A stretch of DNA of 64,000 nt, taken from Arenibacter certesii DSM 19833 (GTDB lineage Bacteria > Bacteroidota > Bacteroidia > Flavobacteriales > Flavobacteriaceae). Of this stretch, positions 8,970-17,084 are shown piece after piece; within the stretch, counting starts at the first letter, position 1, and every line of letters starts with the position of its first letter. The stretch covers positions 158,977 through 222,976 of the forward strand of contig NZ_KE386914.1 of NCBI RefSeq assembly GCF_000429545.1. The letters run 5' to 3'. A program made the position numbers and the translations under genes. The notes beneath the pieces were generated by a model. It was not told where the DNA came from. It saw only the letters and a program-made list of their open reading frames with translations, and made no database searches.

Positions 8970-9330
8970 AATTATCAGTCAGTTCGATCGAACCATAGTG
9001 AGGAGAACTCACACAAGTAGCTAAACGGAACCTAGCTATGATGAGAATTTTCATCCCTTAGAAAAAACGTCCCATTTCAAAATCAACAAATTACCAGTCA
9101 GTTCGATCGAACGACTGTGAGGAGAACTCACAAGTAGCTAAACGAAACCTAGCTATGATGAGAATTTTCATCCCTTAGAAAATGCCTCCTATTTCCAAAT
9201 TAACACATTAACACATTCCCAAATCAACACATTGCCAGTCAGTTCGATCGAACCATAGTGAGGAGAACTCACACCAGTAGCTAAACGGAACCTAGCTATG
9301 ATGAGAATTTTTAATTCTTGCGACAAGCAC
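8970..9330 (+). repeat. GAGAACTCACAC element, three spaced copies
   Basis: CAGTCAGTTCGATCGAAC starts at 8976, 9095 and 9236. Each copy continues through GAGGAGAACTCACA, AGTAGCTAAACG and CCTAGCTATGATGAGAATTT. Spacing is 119 and 141 bp, and the spacers are octad DNA. More distant relatives (CGATAGTGAAGAGAACTCAC) flank the wzi and ompA genes at 34.7, 37.4-37.7 and 39.8-40.2 kb. Confidence 0.8.
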
Positions 9331-9450
9331 CTAAATATCAAATTAACACATTTCCAAATTTCTAAATTAACCCATTAACACATAAACTAATTTCCAAATC
9401 ACCCACCCATTGTTACAATAGCTAATTGTTACATTAGTACATTGACTCTC
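9190..9450 (+). repeat. Octad repeat tract
   Basis: Units such as CAAATTAA, CACATTAA, CACATTCC, CCAAATTA and ACACATTT keep an 8-base frame, interrupted by the third GAGAACTCACAC copy, and stop shortly before the operon promoter. Confidence 0.7.
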
Positions 9451-9493
9451 CCATTTTCCAATAAATAAGTTTCATTAACTATGTTAAAAGCCT

Positions 9494-9501
9494 TACATTT
9501 G
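9494..9501 (+). promoter_or_regulatory. -7 promoter box of the polysaccharide operon
   Basis: TACATTTG matches the Bacteroidota TAnnTTTG box. It lies where repeat DNA ends and unique DNA begins, and places the transcript start near 9508. That gives a leader of about 225 bases before the first gene. The -33 region (AAGTTTCATT, about 9468) is only a partial match. Confidence 0.55.
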
Positions 9502-9535
9502 CCGATTCAAATTCCTGAAAATAGCAGTCAAAACG

Positions 9536-9626
9536 GTGAACCCATAATGGGACTCACAGCGGCGGAGCCGTGGAAAGATGCAGGGAGATTGCACTGTAAA
9601 ATAAATCCTAACACCTTAATTTACAG
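9536..9626 (+). promoter_or_regulatory. Structured operon leader with ops-like element
   Basis: Four possible stems can be drawn in the leader. GTGA-A-CCCA (9536-9544) pairs with TGGG-AC-TCAC (9548-9557). CGGC (9560-9563) pairs with GCCG (9567-9570) around a GGA loop. TGCAG (9579-9583) pairs with CTGTA (9594-9598). CTGTAAA (9594-9600) pairs with TTTACAG (9620-9626), which competes with the third stem. The second stem lies in GGCGGAGCCGTG (9561-9572), which matches the enterobacterial ops 12-mer GGCGGTAGCGTG at 9 of 12 positions. With a UpxY/RfaH paralogue nearby, this is a good candidate loading site. No terminator-like U run follows these stems. Confidence 0.55.
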
Positions 9627-9732
9627 GCGATAATAGGTATATTGCAAAAATTAAATCGTTTAATTGAAAAGATAAATCTAATACCAATTAGTAAACATTA
9701 ATACACCATAACGTATAAATTCCTTTAATAGT

Positions 9733-11040
9733 ATGAACACAGAAATAAAAATAGCCGTTATAGGCCTAGGTTACGTAGGTCTACCCCTAGCCCGATTACT
9801 CGCTACCAAATATCCTGTAGTAGGATTCGATATCAACGCCCCTAGAGTGGCTGCCCTTAATGGCGGACATGATAGTACTTTAGAGGTGGAAGACGATGTA
9901 CTACAGTCTGTGTTGTTAAAAGAAAATCCGTTAAAGGGAACTAGTGAAGGTGCTAATACAACTGGTTTGTTCTGCTCAGCCAACCTGGAAGACATTGCAG
10001 ATTGTAACTATTATATTGTTACTGTACCCACTCCCGTTGATAAAAACAACCGTCCAGACCTTACCCCTTTATACAAAAGTAGCGAGAGCGTTGCCAAGGT
10101 ATTAAAGAAAGACGATATCGTAATTTACGAATCAACCGTATTCCCAGGAGCTACAGAAGATGAATGTGTGCCGGTGTTGGAAAAGCATAGCGGACTAAAG
10201 TTTAATGAAGATTTCTTTGTAGGCTACTCTCCAGAGCGTATTAATCCGGGAGATAAGGAACATACGGTAGAAAAAATATTAAAAGTTACTGCTGGTTCTA
10301 CGCCAGAAACCGGACAAAAAGTAAATGAGCTTTATAAATCGGTTATTATTGCCGGAACGCATTTGGCACCCACCATAAAAGTAGCGGAGGCTGCTAAGGT
10401 GATTGAAAACTCGCAGCGTGATATCAACATTGCCTTTGTAAACGAACTAGCGAAAATATTCAACATCATGGATATTGATACGCAAGCGGTATTGGAAGCA
10501 GCGGGTACCAAGTGGAATTTCCTTCCTTTTAAACCAGGATTGGTGGGCGGACACTGTATTGGGGTAGATCCGTATTACTTGGCACAAAAAGCACAAGAAA
10601 TGGGATACCATCCAGAAATTATCTTAGCTGGCCGACGTATGAACGACTCCATGGGACCCTATGTAGCCTCGGAAGTGATTAAGTTGATGTTGCAAAACGA
10701 AATTAAAATAAAGAGTTCCAAAATATTAATTTTAGGAATCACCTTTAAAGAGAACTGTCCAGACGTGCGGAATACGAAGGTAGTAGATGTAATTAAGGAA
10801 TTACAATCATACAGTACCGAGGTTACCATTTATGATCCTTTTGCCACTCCATCAGAAGTAATGCACGAGTACGGCCTAACCACTACTCAAGAGATTCCAA
10901 ATGATAAGTTTGATGCTATCATTCTAGCCGTAGCACATAATGAATTCTTAGACATGGATCTAGATGCCCTAAAAGCAGACAATGCCGTGGTTTATGATGT
11001 GAAGGGTATATTAGAAGGTAAAGCCAATAGAAAATTGTAA
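9733..11040 (+). CDS. tviB: UDP-N-acetyl-hexosamine 6-dehydrogenase (TviB/WbpO-like)
   Basis: This enzyme performs the NAD-dependent four-electron oxidation of a UDP-HexNAc at C6 to the uronic acid. The 435-residue protein has the N-terminal Rossmann motif IGLGYVGLPLARLLA (about 10-24), the central SPERINPGD signature, the catalytic cysteine C275 in GGHCIGVDPYYL, and a C-terminal UDP-binding domain with LGITFKENCPDVRNTK. It is the first gene of the operon. With the 4-epimerase two genes downstream it forms the TviB/TviC or WbpO/WbpP pair that makes UDP-GalNAcA. Oxidation of UDP-ManNAc (made by the 2-epimerase at 28 kb) is the main alternative. Confidence 0.85.
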   Translation: MNTEIKIAVIGLGYVGLPLARLLATKYPVVGFDINAPRVAALNGGHDSTLEVEDDVLQSVLLKENPLKGTSEGANTTGLFCSANLEDIADCNYYIVTVPTPVDKNNRPDLTPLYKSSESVAKVLKKDDIVIYESTVFPGATEDECVPVLEKHSGLKFNEDFFVGYSPERINPGDKEHTVEKILKVTAGSTPETGQKVNELYKSVIIAGTHLAPTIKVAEAAKVIENSQRDINIAFVNELAKIFNIMDIDTQAVLEAAGTKWNFLPFKPGLVGGHCIGVDPYYLAQKAQEMGYHPEIILAGRRMNDSMGPYVASEVIKLMLQNEIKIKSSKILILGITFKENCPDVRNTKVVDVIKELQSYSTEVTIYDPFATPSEVMHEYGLTTTQEIPNDKFDAIILAVAHNEFLDMDLDALKADNAVVYDVKGILEGKANRKL

Positions 11041-11047
11041 ATAAAAT

Positions 11048-11524
11048 GCGAATTAATGCGAAGTCCTGCGAATTAGGCGAATAGAAAATGACAGACATCA
11101 TCTTCAAGGGGGAGAGCTATAACATCATCGGTGCATGTATGAGAGTACATACCGAGTTGGGTGCTGGATTTCTTGAAGCTGTTTATCAGGAAGCATTAGA
11201 GAAAGAATTTAGAAGTAGTAATATCCCATTCGAAAGACAGACGAAGCTATCTATATACTATAAAGAAGAGAAGCTTAAAAAGTACTATATAGCCGATTTC
11301 CTGTGTTTCGATAAGATAATAGTGGAATTAAAAGTAGCCCAGTACTTAAACACCGCCGTACAGGCGCAACTAAAAAATTATTTGGTTGCTACAAATTCAA
11401 GATTAGGTATAGTAGTTAATTTCGGGAAGAGTTCCTTGGAATACCAACGTATCTTAAATTCCAAAGCTGCCCTTTAATTCTCATATCACACAATTCGCAT
11501 AAACACATATTCGCATTAATTCGC
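11048..11524 (+). mobile_element. Inverted-repeat-bounded unit carrying the GxxExxY gene
   Basis: GCGAATTAATGCGAA at 11048-11062 is the exact reverse complement of TTCGCATTAATTCGC at 11510-11524. Each arm has further GCGAAT-like repeats beside it (TGCGAATTAGGCGAAT; AATTCGCATAAACAC). The pair encloses only the GxxExxY gene and splits the otherwise adjacent tviB- and tviC-like genes. This looks like an inserted single-gene unit, but mobility is inferred. Confidence 0.55.
11088..11477 (+). CDS. GxxExxY protein (PD-(D/E)XK nuclease-like)
   Basis: This 129-residue member of the GxxExxY family has the naming motif GFLEAVY at residues 27-33. The family is placed in the PD-(D/E)XK nuclease superfamily, and a fitting metal-site pattern is present: D70 (IADF), then E80 and K82 in VELK. 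There is no signal peptide or membrane segment. Its biological role is not established. It sits between the dehydrogenase and epimerase genes, bounded by a perfect 15-bp inverted repeat, and has no obvious part in sugar chemistry. It is best read as a passenger or selfish insertion within the operon, in the same orientation as its hosts. Confidence 0.85.
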   Translation: MTDIIFKGESYNIIGACMRVHTELGAGFLEAVYQEALEKEFRSSNIPFERQTKLSIYYKEEKLKKYYIADFLCFDKIIVELKVAQYLNTAVQAQLKNYLVATNSRLGIVVNFGKSSLEYQRILNSKAAL

Positions 11525-11559
11525 CCCAATTCGAAAAATTTGCATAAAACATAAACAAA

Positions 11560-12558
11560 ATGAATACTGAACAATTTAGAAAGTTAGAAGGAAAAAACAT
11601 CTTAGTTACGGGAGGCGCGGGTTTCATCGGTAGTAATCTCTGCGAAGCCCTACTCTCCCTCGACGCTAAAGTAACCTGTTTGGATAATTTTGCAACGGGT
11701 CACCGTCATAATATAGCCCCGTTTTTAGAGAAGGAGAACTTTACGCTTATAGAAGGTGATATTCGAGATTTAGATACTTGCCACAAAGCTTGTAAAAACC
11801 AAGATTTTGTATTGCACCAGGCGGCTTTAGGTTCGGTACCACGTTCTATTAATGATCCTATTACGAGTAACGACGTAAATGTAGGTGGGTTTTTAAATAT
11901 GTTGGTAGCGGCGAGGGATGCCGGAGTGCAGCGTTTTGTATATGCTGCTAGTTCCTCTACCTATGGAGACCATGAAGCCTTACCAAAAGTAGAAGAAACT
12001 ATTGGGAAGCCTTTGTCACCATATGCCATTACGAAATATGTAAATGAGCTATATGCAGACAACTTTTTCAGTACGTATGGCTTAAATACGATTGGATTAC
12101 GCTACTTCAACGTTTTTGGAAGAAGACAAGATCCTAATGGTGCTTATGCGGCAGTGATTCCCTTATTTGTAAAGCAATTTATGAAACACGAAAGTCCATT
12201 GATTAATGGAGATGGTACTTACTCACGTGATTTCACCTATATAGACAATGTAGTACAAATGAACTTACGCGCTATTACGACCGAAAATAAGGACGCGCTT
12301 AACCAAGTGTACAATACTGCCGTAGGGGATAGAACCACCTTGGTCCAGTTGACCGACTTGCTCAAAAAGCATTTAAGTGCTTTTGATGCGGAAATAGCAA
12401 AAGTAGAAATTAAACACGGTCCTAAGCGTAAGGGAGACATCCCCCACTCTTTGGCTTCTGTAGATAAAGCAAAGCGATTATTAAATTATGAACCAAGCCA
12501 TGCCATTGATAAAGGGATTAAGGAGGCAGTGGAATGGTATTGGGAGAATTTAAAATGA
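11560..12558 (+). CDS. tviC: UDP-GlcNAc(A) 4-epimerase (TviC/WbpP-like)
   Basis: This is an extended short-chain dehydrogenase/reductase that inverts C4 of a UDP-HexNAc or its uronate. The 332-residue protein has the nucleotide-binding motif VTGGAGFIGSNLCEAL near residue 16. It also has the conserved LDNFATGHRHN segment of this subgroup, ASSSTYGD near 130, the catalytic YAITK (about 154-158), and a long C-terminal substrate lobe with RYFNVFGRRQDPNGAYAAV. Paired with the upstream dehydrogenase it should supply UDP-GalNAcA, as in the Vi antigen and Pseudomonas O6 pathways. The AT-rich serotype-like block begins right after this gene. Confidence 0.87.
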   Translation: MNTEQFRKLEGKNILVTGGAGFIGSNLCEALLSLDAKVTCLDNFATGHRHNIAPFLEKENFTLIEGDIRDLDTCHKACKNQDFVLHQAALGSVPRSINDPITSNDVNVGGFLNMLVAARDAGVQRFVYAASSSTYGDHEALPKVEETIGKPLSPYAITKYVNELYADNFFSTYGLNTIGLRYFNVFGRRQDPNGAYAAVIPLFVKQFMKHESPLINGDGTYSRDFTYIDNVVQMNLRAITTENKDALNQVYNTAVGDRTTLVQLTDLLKKHLSAFDAEIAKVEIKHGPKRKGDIPHSLASVDKAKRLLNYEPSHAIDKGIKEAVEWYWENLK

Positions 12559-12610
12559 TATAAATTAAAATACATGAGCATAATAATGATTTAATGGAAA
12601 TTTTCTAATA

Positions 12611-14056
12611 ATGAGTTTAATCAACCAAGCCAAAAAAGGTGTTTTTTGGACTTTCTTGCAACAGTTTAGTGTATTAGGAATTAATTTTATAGTACAAATT
12701 TTTTTGGCAAGATTGCTATTACCATCTGATTTTGGCTTGATTGCTATGATTACTGTGTTTGTAGCGGTAGGGCAGAGTCTCAGTGATAGTGGAATGACCT
12801 CTTCATTAATACGTAATAAAGTCAATACAGAAGCAGATTATGGCACAGTATTTATAACAAATTTTGTTGTAAGTTGTTTTATATTCGTTATGGTTTATTT
12901 TTTTGCCCCTGTGGTTTCCAGTTTCTATGAGCAAGAAATTTTAACAGACTTGCTAAGAAGTTACTCCTTAATATTTATCATCAGCTCATTTTATGCAGTT
13001 CAAATTGCAAAGTTTAGTAAAGAACTTAATTTTAAATCACAATTTACCTACCAACTGCCTTCTGTAATAATCGGATCAATAGTGGCTATTATTATGGCGA
13101 AAAATGGATTTGGTGTATGGAGCTTAATAGGTCTTAATATTACACAAGCCATTTCGTTTTCTATTATTTTATGGCTTTTTTATAAATGGAGGCCAAAATT
13201 TATTTTCGACAGAACGATTTTTCGTGGTCATTTTAATTATGGGTACAAACTCACTATATCCAGTTTGCTAACTAATCTTTATTTGAATTTATATAAAATC
13301 ATAATTGGTAAATTATTTACACCTGCAACTGTCGGATATTTTAATCAAGCCGACGGTTTAAGGCAATTCCCTGTAAATCAACTATCCAATGTGTTTAATA
13401 AAGTTTCCTTTCCTTTATTTGCAAGTATACAGCATGATGATGAAAAACTTAAAAATTCATATAGAATTATCTTAAATGTGGTGTTATCATTGAGTTCATC
13501 TATAATGATAATATCCATATTAATTGCAGAACCCCTTTATCTAGTTGTGTATGGATTCAAATGGTTGCCAGCAGTACCATATTTCCAAATTTTATGCTTA
13601 GCGTCTATTTTTTTACCTGTGAATATTTACAATCTAAATATTTTAAAAGTAAAAGGAAGAACAGATCTTTATCTTAAAATAGATGTTATTAAAAAAATTA
13701 TTGGTGTCGCAGCACTTTTATCAAGTTTGCATTTCGGCATAGAAGGTATAGTGTGGTCCTTATGTTTGACAAATATATTTTTTGCATATTTCAATGGTTT
13801 TTTTTCAGGCCAATTAATCTCCTATTCTTTACGAGAACAATTTGCCGATACTCTAAGGGTTATTTCAATTGCAGCAATTCCTGGTATCATTAATTATATC
13901 TTAATCCAGTTATATTTCAATCATTTTCCTAATTTACTATTTATAGTTGTGGTTGTAACACTTTATATGGCAGGGTATATTCCGTTATTATTTATTTTTA
14001 ATAAAACTTTCATTAAAAATGTTAAAAAAGTTCTGCAATCAAAGAATATCGCTTAA
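12611..14056 (+). CDS. wzx: Oligosaccharide flippase Wzx (MOP/PST family)
   Basis: This integral membrane transporter of 481 residues with about a dozen or more hydrophobic segments should flip the undecaprenyl-linked repeat unit across the inner membrane. The start, KKGVFWTFLQQFSVLGINF, and the early segment LLPSDFGLIAMITVFVAVGQ are typical of the polysaccharide transporter (RfbX/WzxC-like) group. It lies 50 bases after the epimerase and 8 bases before the next gene. Base composition drops visibly to AT-rich from here on, as is usual for the variable centre of a capsule locus. There is no close competing function. Confidence 0.88.
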   Translation: MSLINQAKKGVFWTFLQQFSVLGINFIVQIFLARLLLPSDFGLIAMITVFVAVGQSLSDSGMTSSLIRNKVNTEADYGTVFITNFVVSCFIFVMVYFFAPVVSSFYEQEILTDLLRSYSLIFIISSFYAVQIAKFSKELNFKSQFTYQLPSVIIGSIVAIIMAKNGFGVWSLIGLNITQAISFSIILWLFYKWRPKFIFDRTIFRGHFNYGYKLTISSLLTNLYLNLYKIIIGKLFTPATVGYFNQADGLRQFPVNQLSNVFNKVSFPLFASIQHDDEKLKNSYRIILNVVLSLSSSIMIISILIAEPLYLVVYGFKWLPAVPYFQILCLASIFLPVNIYNLNILKVKGRTDLYLKIDVIKKIIGVAALLSSLHFGIEGIVWSLCLTNIFFAYFNGFFSGQLISYSLREQFADTLRVISIAAIPGIINYILIQLYFNHFPNLLFIVVVVTLYMAGYIPLLFIFNKTFIKNVKKVLQSKNIA

Positions 14057-14064
14057 ATAAAATT

Positions 14065-15090
14065 ATGGTAAAAACAATTATACTTCACTTTATTAGTAAA
14101 GAAAAAATCACACAGATTGTACGAAAATTTAATTTTATAAAAAATTACACAAGTTTTTTCAGTAATTATTGGACAGACATGAAGCTTTACTACAAGTATT
14201 CTTCAATATATAAAATTGATGATTATAAAAAGATAGAGGCTAAAATCATTCTTCATTATCATTCTATTGAAAAAGGATTAATTCACAATCCAATCCGACC
14301 AAAGTTCGCAAAAGATAAAATTAAAGAATTACATAAGTGGTTAAAACACCAAAGCGTTGTTGATTTTTATAGTAATTCTCAAATTCAAGTAACATTTAAA
14401 ATTTTAAAACAGTACTATGAATTGCACGAACAGCTAAAGGTGGATATATCGGATTATTTTCCAAATAGTTTATATATATTGTATTGTAAACTCATTAATA
14501 CTAATGAAACGAACTTTTCAGGTAGTATAGAGTTTGATAAGAAAACTTTTTATATGAATACTGATTCTGCATTTGATAAATTTTCGAATTCAAGGAAAAG
14601 CATTCGAAATTTTACAGGAGAGCTAATCTCTGAAGACCTAATAGAACTTGCAATTACTTTATCTTTAAATTCACCTTCGGTTTGTAATCGACAATCCTCT
14701 AAAGTATACCTAGTAGATGATTACCAAAAAATTCAAAACATATTAAAAATTCAGGGAGGATTTGCTGGTTTTTCGGATAATGTCAAACAATTATTAATAG
14801 TAACAAGTAGTAGAAGTTATTTCTACACCTTGGGAGAGAGGAATCAATTTTATATAGATGGTGGAATTTATTTAATGAATTTACTATACTGTTTGCATTA
14901 TTATAAAATTGCAAACTGTCCTGCCAACTGGGGAAAAACTACAGATTCAGAAAAAAGATTATCTAAAATTATTCAGCTTCCACCTGAAGAAAAAATTATT
15001 TGTCTAATTCCCATCGGAATTGCGACAGCCCAATTTAAAGTTCCCAAATCCCAAAGAAGAGAACGGAAAGAGATATATCGCAAATTATAA
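14065..15090 (+). CDS. Nitroreductase-family protein with N-terminal extension
   Basis: The C-terminal half of this 341-residue protein is an FMN-dependent nitroreductase fold. It opens with SRKSIRNFTGELISEDLI (about 176-193), followed by LSLNSPSVCNRQSSKVYLVDD, GGIYLMNLLYCLHYY and a closing IPIGIA. The first 165 or so residues form a polar, Lys/Tyr-rich extension without recognisable motif. Nitroreductase-like genes occur in some polysaccharide loci beside pyruvyl transferases, as here, but their reaction there is unknown to me. A redox modification of the glycan or its precursor is a guess. It is tightly packed between wzx and the pyruvyl transferase gene. Confidence 0.72.
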   Translation: MVKTIILHFISKEKITQIVRKFNFIKNYTSFFSNYWTDMKLYYKYSSIYKIDDYKKIEAKIILHYHSIEKGLIHNPIRPKFAKDKIKELHKWLKHQSVVDFYSNSQIQVTFKILKQYYELHEQLKVDISDYFPNSLYILYCKLINTNETNFSGSIEFDKKTFYMNTDSAFDKFSNSRKSIRNFTGELISEDLIELAITLSLNSPSVCNRQSSKVYLVDDYQKIQNILKIQGGFAGFSDNVKQLLIVTSSRSYFYTLGERNQFYIDGGIYLMNLLYCLHYYKIANCPANWGKTTDSEKRLSKIIQLPPEEKIICLIPIGIATAQFKVPKSQRRERKEIYRKL

Positions 15091-15124
15091 TGTAGGTTAA
15101 GGGTTTTAAATATTGAATATACAT

Positions 15125-16273
15125 ATGAGCAACACTAAAATGAAAATAGGCGTATTAACACAGCCTTTACATGACAATTATGGAGGACTTTTACAAGCTT
15201 ATGCTTTAAAAGAAACCTTACAATCTTTAGGCCATGAAGTAGTTATCATTAATCGTAGAGGAAAAGAGAGATCAAATTTCAGAAAAATTGCATCGATTAT
15301 CAAAAATAAGATTAAAGGAACAGAACCAAATCCCAAAACGTTGCTTTCCAAAGAGGACAAAAAAATAATTTCTCAAAACACCTTAGCATTTAGAAATAAA
15401 TATATCCCGAATCTTTCAAGGCCATTTACAAGTGATAAAGATATGAAAAATCTAAACAGTATGGGTTTTGATGCTTATGTGGTAGGTAGCGACCAAAGTT
15501 GGCGACCAATTTATTCCCCTTCAATACAAAATTATTTTTTAGATTTCGCGAAAGATGAGGAAAAAATTAAACGTTTAACTTACGCAGTATCTTTCGGCGT
15601 ATCCCATTGGGAATTTACTGAAGCTGACACAAAGGCTTGTGCTACTCTCGCAAAAAAATTCGATGCAATATCAGTTAGGGAAGAGTCAGGAATTCATCTT
15701 GTAAAAAATTATTTAGGAGCTGAGGCAATTCATTCTTTAGATCCAACGATGCTCTTAAAAACCGAACATTATCTAAAAATCACAAAAGCTGAAAATGTCA
15801 TGAATAATGATGGAGATTTAAAGGTCTATATTTTAGATAAAACCGAGGAAAAGCAAAGATTGATTAATTCGATAGAATCTAAATTAGGTTTAAAACAATT
15901 TGAAGTCATGCCTAATAAAAGAATTCAAAAAGATAAGGTTGATAAAATTGAAGATTATGTATATCCTAACCCTGCTAAATGGATAAAGGGGTATGAAGAT
16001 GCGAAATTTGTAATAGCCGACTCATTTCATGGAACCGTTTTCGCTATTTTATTTAATATTCCATTTATAGCGATTGGTAATAATCATAGAGGAATGGCCA
16101 GATTTGAATCACTATTAAAAATGTTTGGATTACAAAACAGACTTATAATTGATCCGCAAAATATTGATGTGGATGAAATTCTCAAAACTGATATTGATTG
16201 GATAAGAGTAAATGAGATATTAAAGCAAGAAAGAGAAAAAGCATTAAGGTATTTGAAAATGAATTTAAAATAA
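15125..16273 (+). CDS. Polysaccharide pyruvyl transferase (CsaB/WcaK-like)
   Basis: This enzyme is predicted to add a pyruvate ketal from phosphoenolpyruvate to a sugar of the repeat unit, giving the polymer a negative charge. Family marks are GVLTQPLHDNYGGLLQAYAL near the N-terminus, VVGSDQSWRP (about 120-130), and ADSFHGTVFAILFNIPF near residue 300. The frame can begin at a TTG (15113), or at ATG codons at 15125 or 15140. I chose 15125; the core fold starts at MKIGVL (15140). It is preceded by the nitroreductase-like gene, and its stop codon overlaps the next start by one base, which supports translational coupling. Confidence 0.82.
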   Translation: MSNTKMKIGVLTQPLHDNYGGLLQAYALKETLQSLGHEVVIINRRGKERSNFRKIASIIKNKIKGTEPNPKTLLSKEDKKIISQNTLAFRNKYIPNLSRPFTSDKDMKNLNSMGFDAYVVGSDQSWRPIYSPSIQNYFLDFAKDEEKIKRLTYAVSFGVSHWEFTEADTKACATLAKKFDAISVREESGIHLVKNYLGAEAIHSLDPTMLLKTEHYLKITKAENVMNNDGDLKVYILDKTEEKQRLINSIESKLGLKQFEVMPNKRIQKDKVDKIEDYVYPNPAKWIKGYEDAKFVIADSFHGTVFAILFNIPFIAIGNNHRGMARFESLLKMFGLQNRLIIDPQNIDVDEILKTDIDWIRVNEILKQEREKALRYLKMNLK

Positions 16274-17070
16274 TGTTCTCAATAATTATTCCATTATACA
16301 ACAAAGAACTGAGTATTTACAATACGATACAATCAGTGCTAAACCAAACATTTGAAGAATTTGAAATCGTTATTGTAAATGATGGATCAACTGATAAGAG
16401 CGTAAATATTGTTGAAGGTTTCAAGGATAAACGAATTCGATTAATTCCACAAAAAAATCAAGGAGTTTCAGCTGCAAGAAATACAGGTATCAAAGAAGCA
16501 AAGTATGAATGGATCGCTTTTTTAGATGCTGATGATTTATGGATGGCACACCACTTAGAAACACTAAAGAAAATGATAATTGTTTATCCTTATCTTAAAG
16601 TATTCAGTACGTCCTATATTTTAAGTAATAAAACTCTTCCTAGGAAAGAAGATAATTCTATATTAGTAATTAAAGATTATTTCAAAGAAGTTTTCAAATT
16701 CCATTTCTTTTGGACCTCTGTAACTTGTATCCATAACTCCGTATTTAATTCGATTGGCACTTTTAATATAAATTTAAGCAGGGGAGAAGACTTAGAATTA
16801 TGGGCTAGAATTGGTAGGAAATATGAATTCGGGCGATCAAAAAGAATTACGGCAATCTATCGAATGGATGCAGAGAATAAAATTAGTGTCGGTAAATCTA
16901 AATATAACAAATCATTTCTTTCAGTTATTAATCTAAATGGTACTTATGGATATGAAAGGCGTTACTTAAAAAAACTATTATTTCAAAGAATTAAAACAAA
17001 TATTAAAACATATGATTTGAAAGGTTTAATTAATATAGTAGTAAAGCAAAAATTTGAATTATTTAAATAA
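16273..17070 (+). CDS. Glycosyltransferase family 2 (GT-A)
   Basis: This 265-residue inverting glycosyltransferase transfers a sugar from a nucleotide donor to the growing lipid-linked repeat unit on the cytoplasmic face. The GT-A signature is clear: FSIIIPLYNKELSIYNTIQS at the N-terminus, VNDGSTDKS near residue 37, GVSAARNTG near 66, and the metal-binding DADD in FLDADDLW (about 84-91). A later GEDLELWARIG segment is the usual acceptor-side motif. Donor and acceptor sugars cannot be told from sequence. It overlaps the pyruvyl transferase stop by one base. Confidence 0.88.
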   Translation: MFSIIIPLYNKELSIYNTIQSVLNQTFEEFEIVIVNDGSTDKSVNIVEGFKDKRIRLIPQKNQGVSAARNTGIKEAKYEWIAFLDADDLWMAHHLETLKKMIIVYPYLKVFSTSYILSNKTLPRKEDNSILVIKDYFKEVFKFHFFWTSVTCIHNSVFNSIGTFNINLSRGEDLELWARIGRKYEFGRSKRITAIYRMDAENKISVGKSKYNKSFLSVINLNGTYGYERRYLKKLLFQRIKTNIKTYDLKGLINIVVKQKFELFK

Positions 17071-17084
17071 ATATTAATTAAAAA

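Noticed and set aside
8976-9330. Possible CRISPR array from regularly spaced CAGTCAGTTCGATCG repeats
   Set aside because: The repeats are about 90 bp, differ from each other, and are separated by octad low-complexity DNA of unequal length. No cas genes are present.
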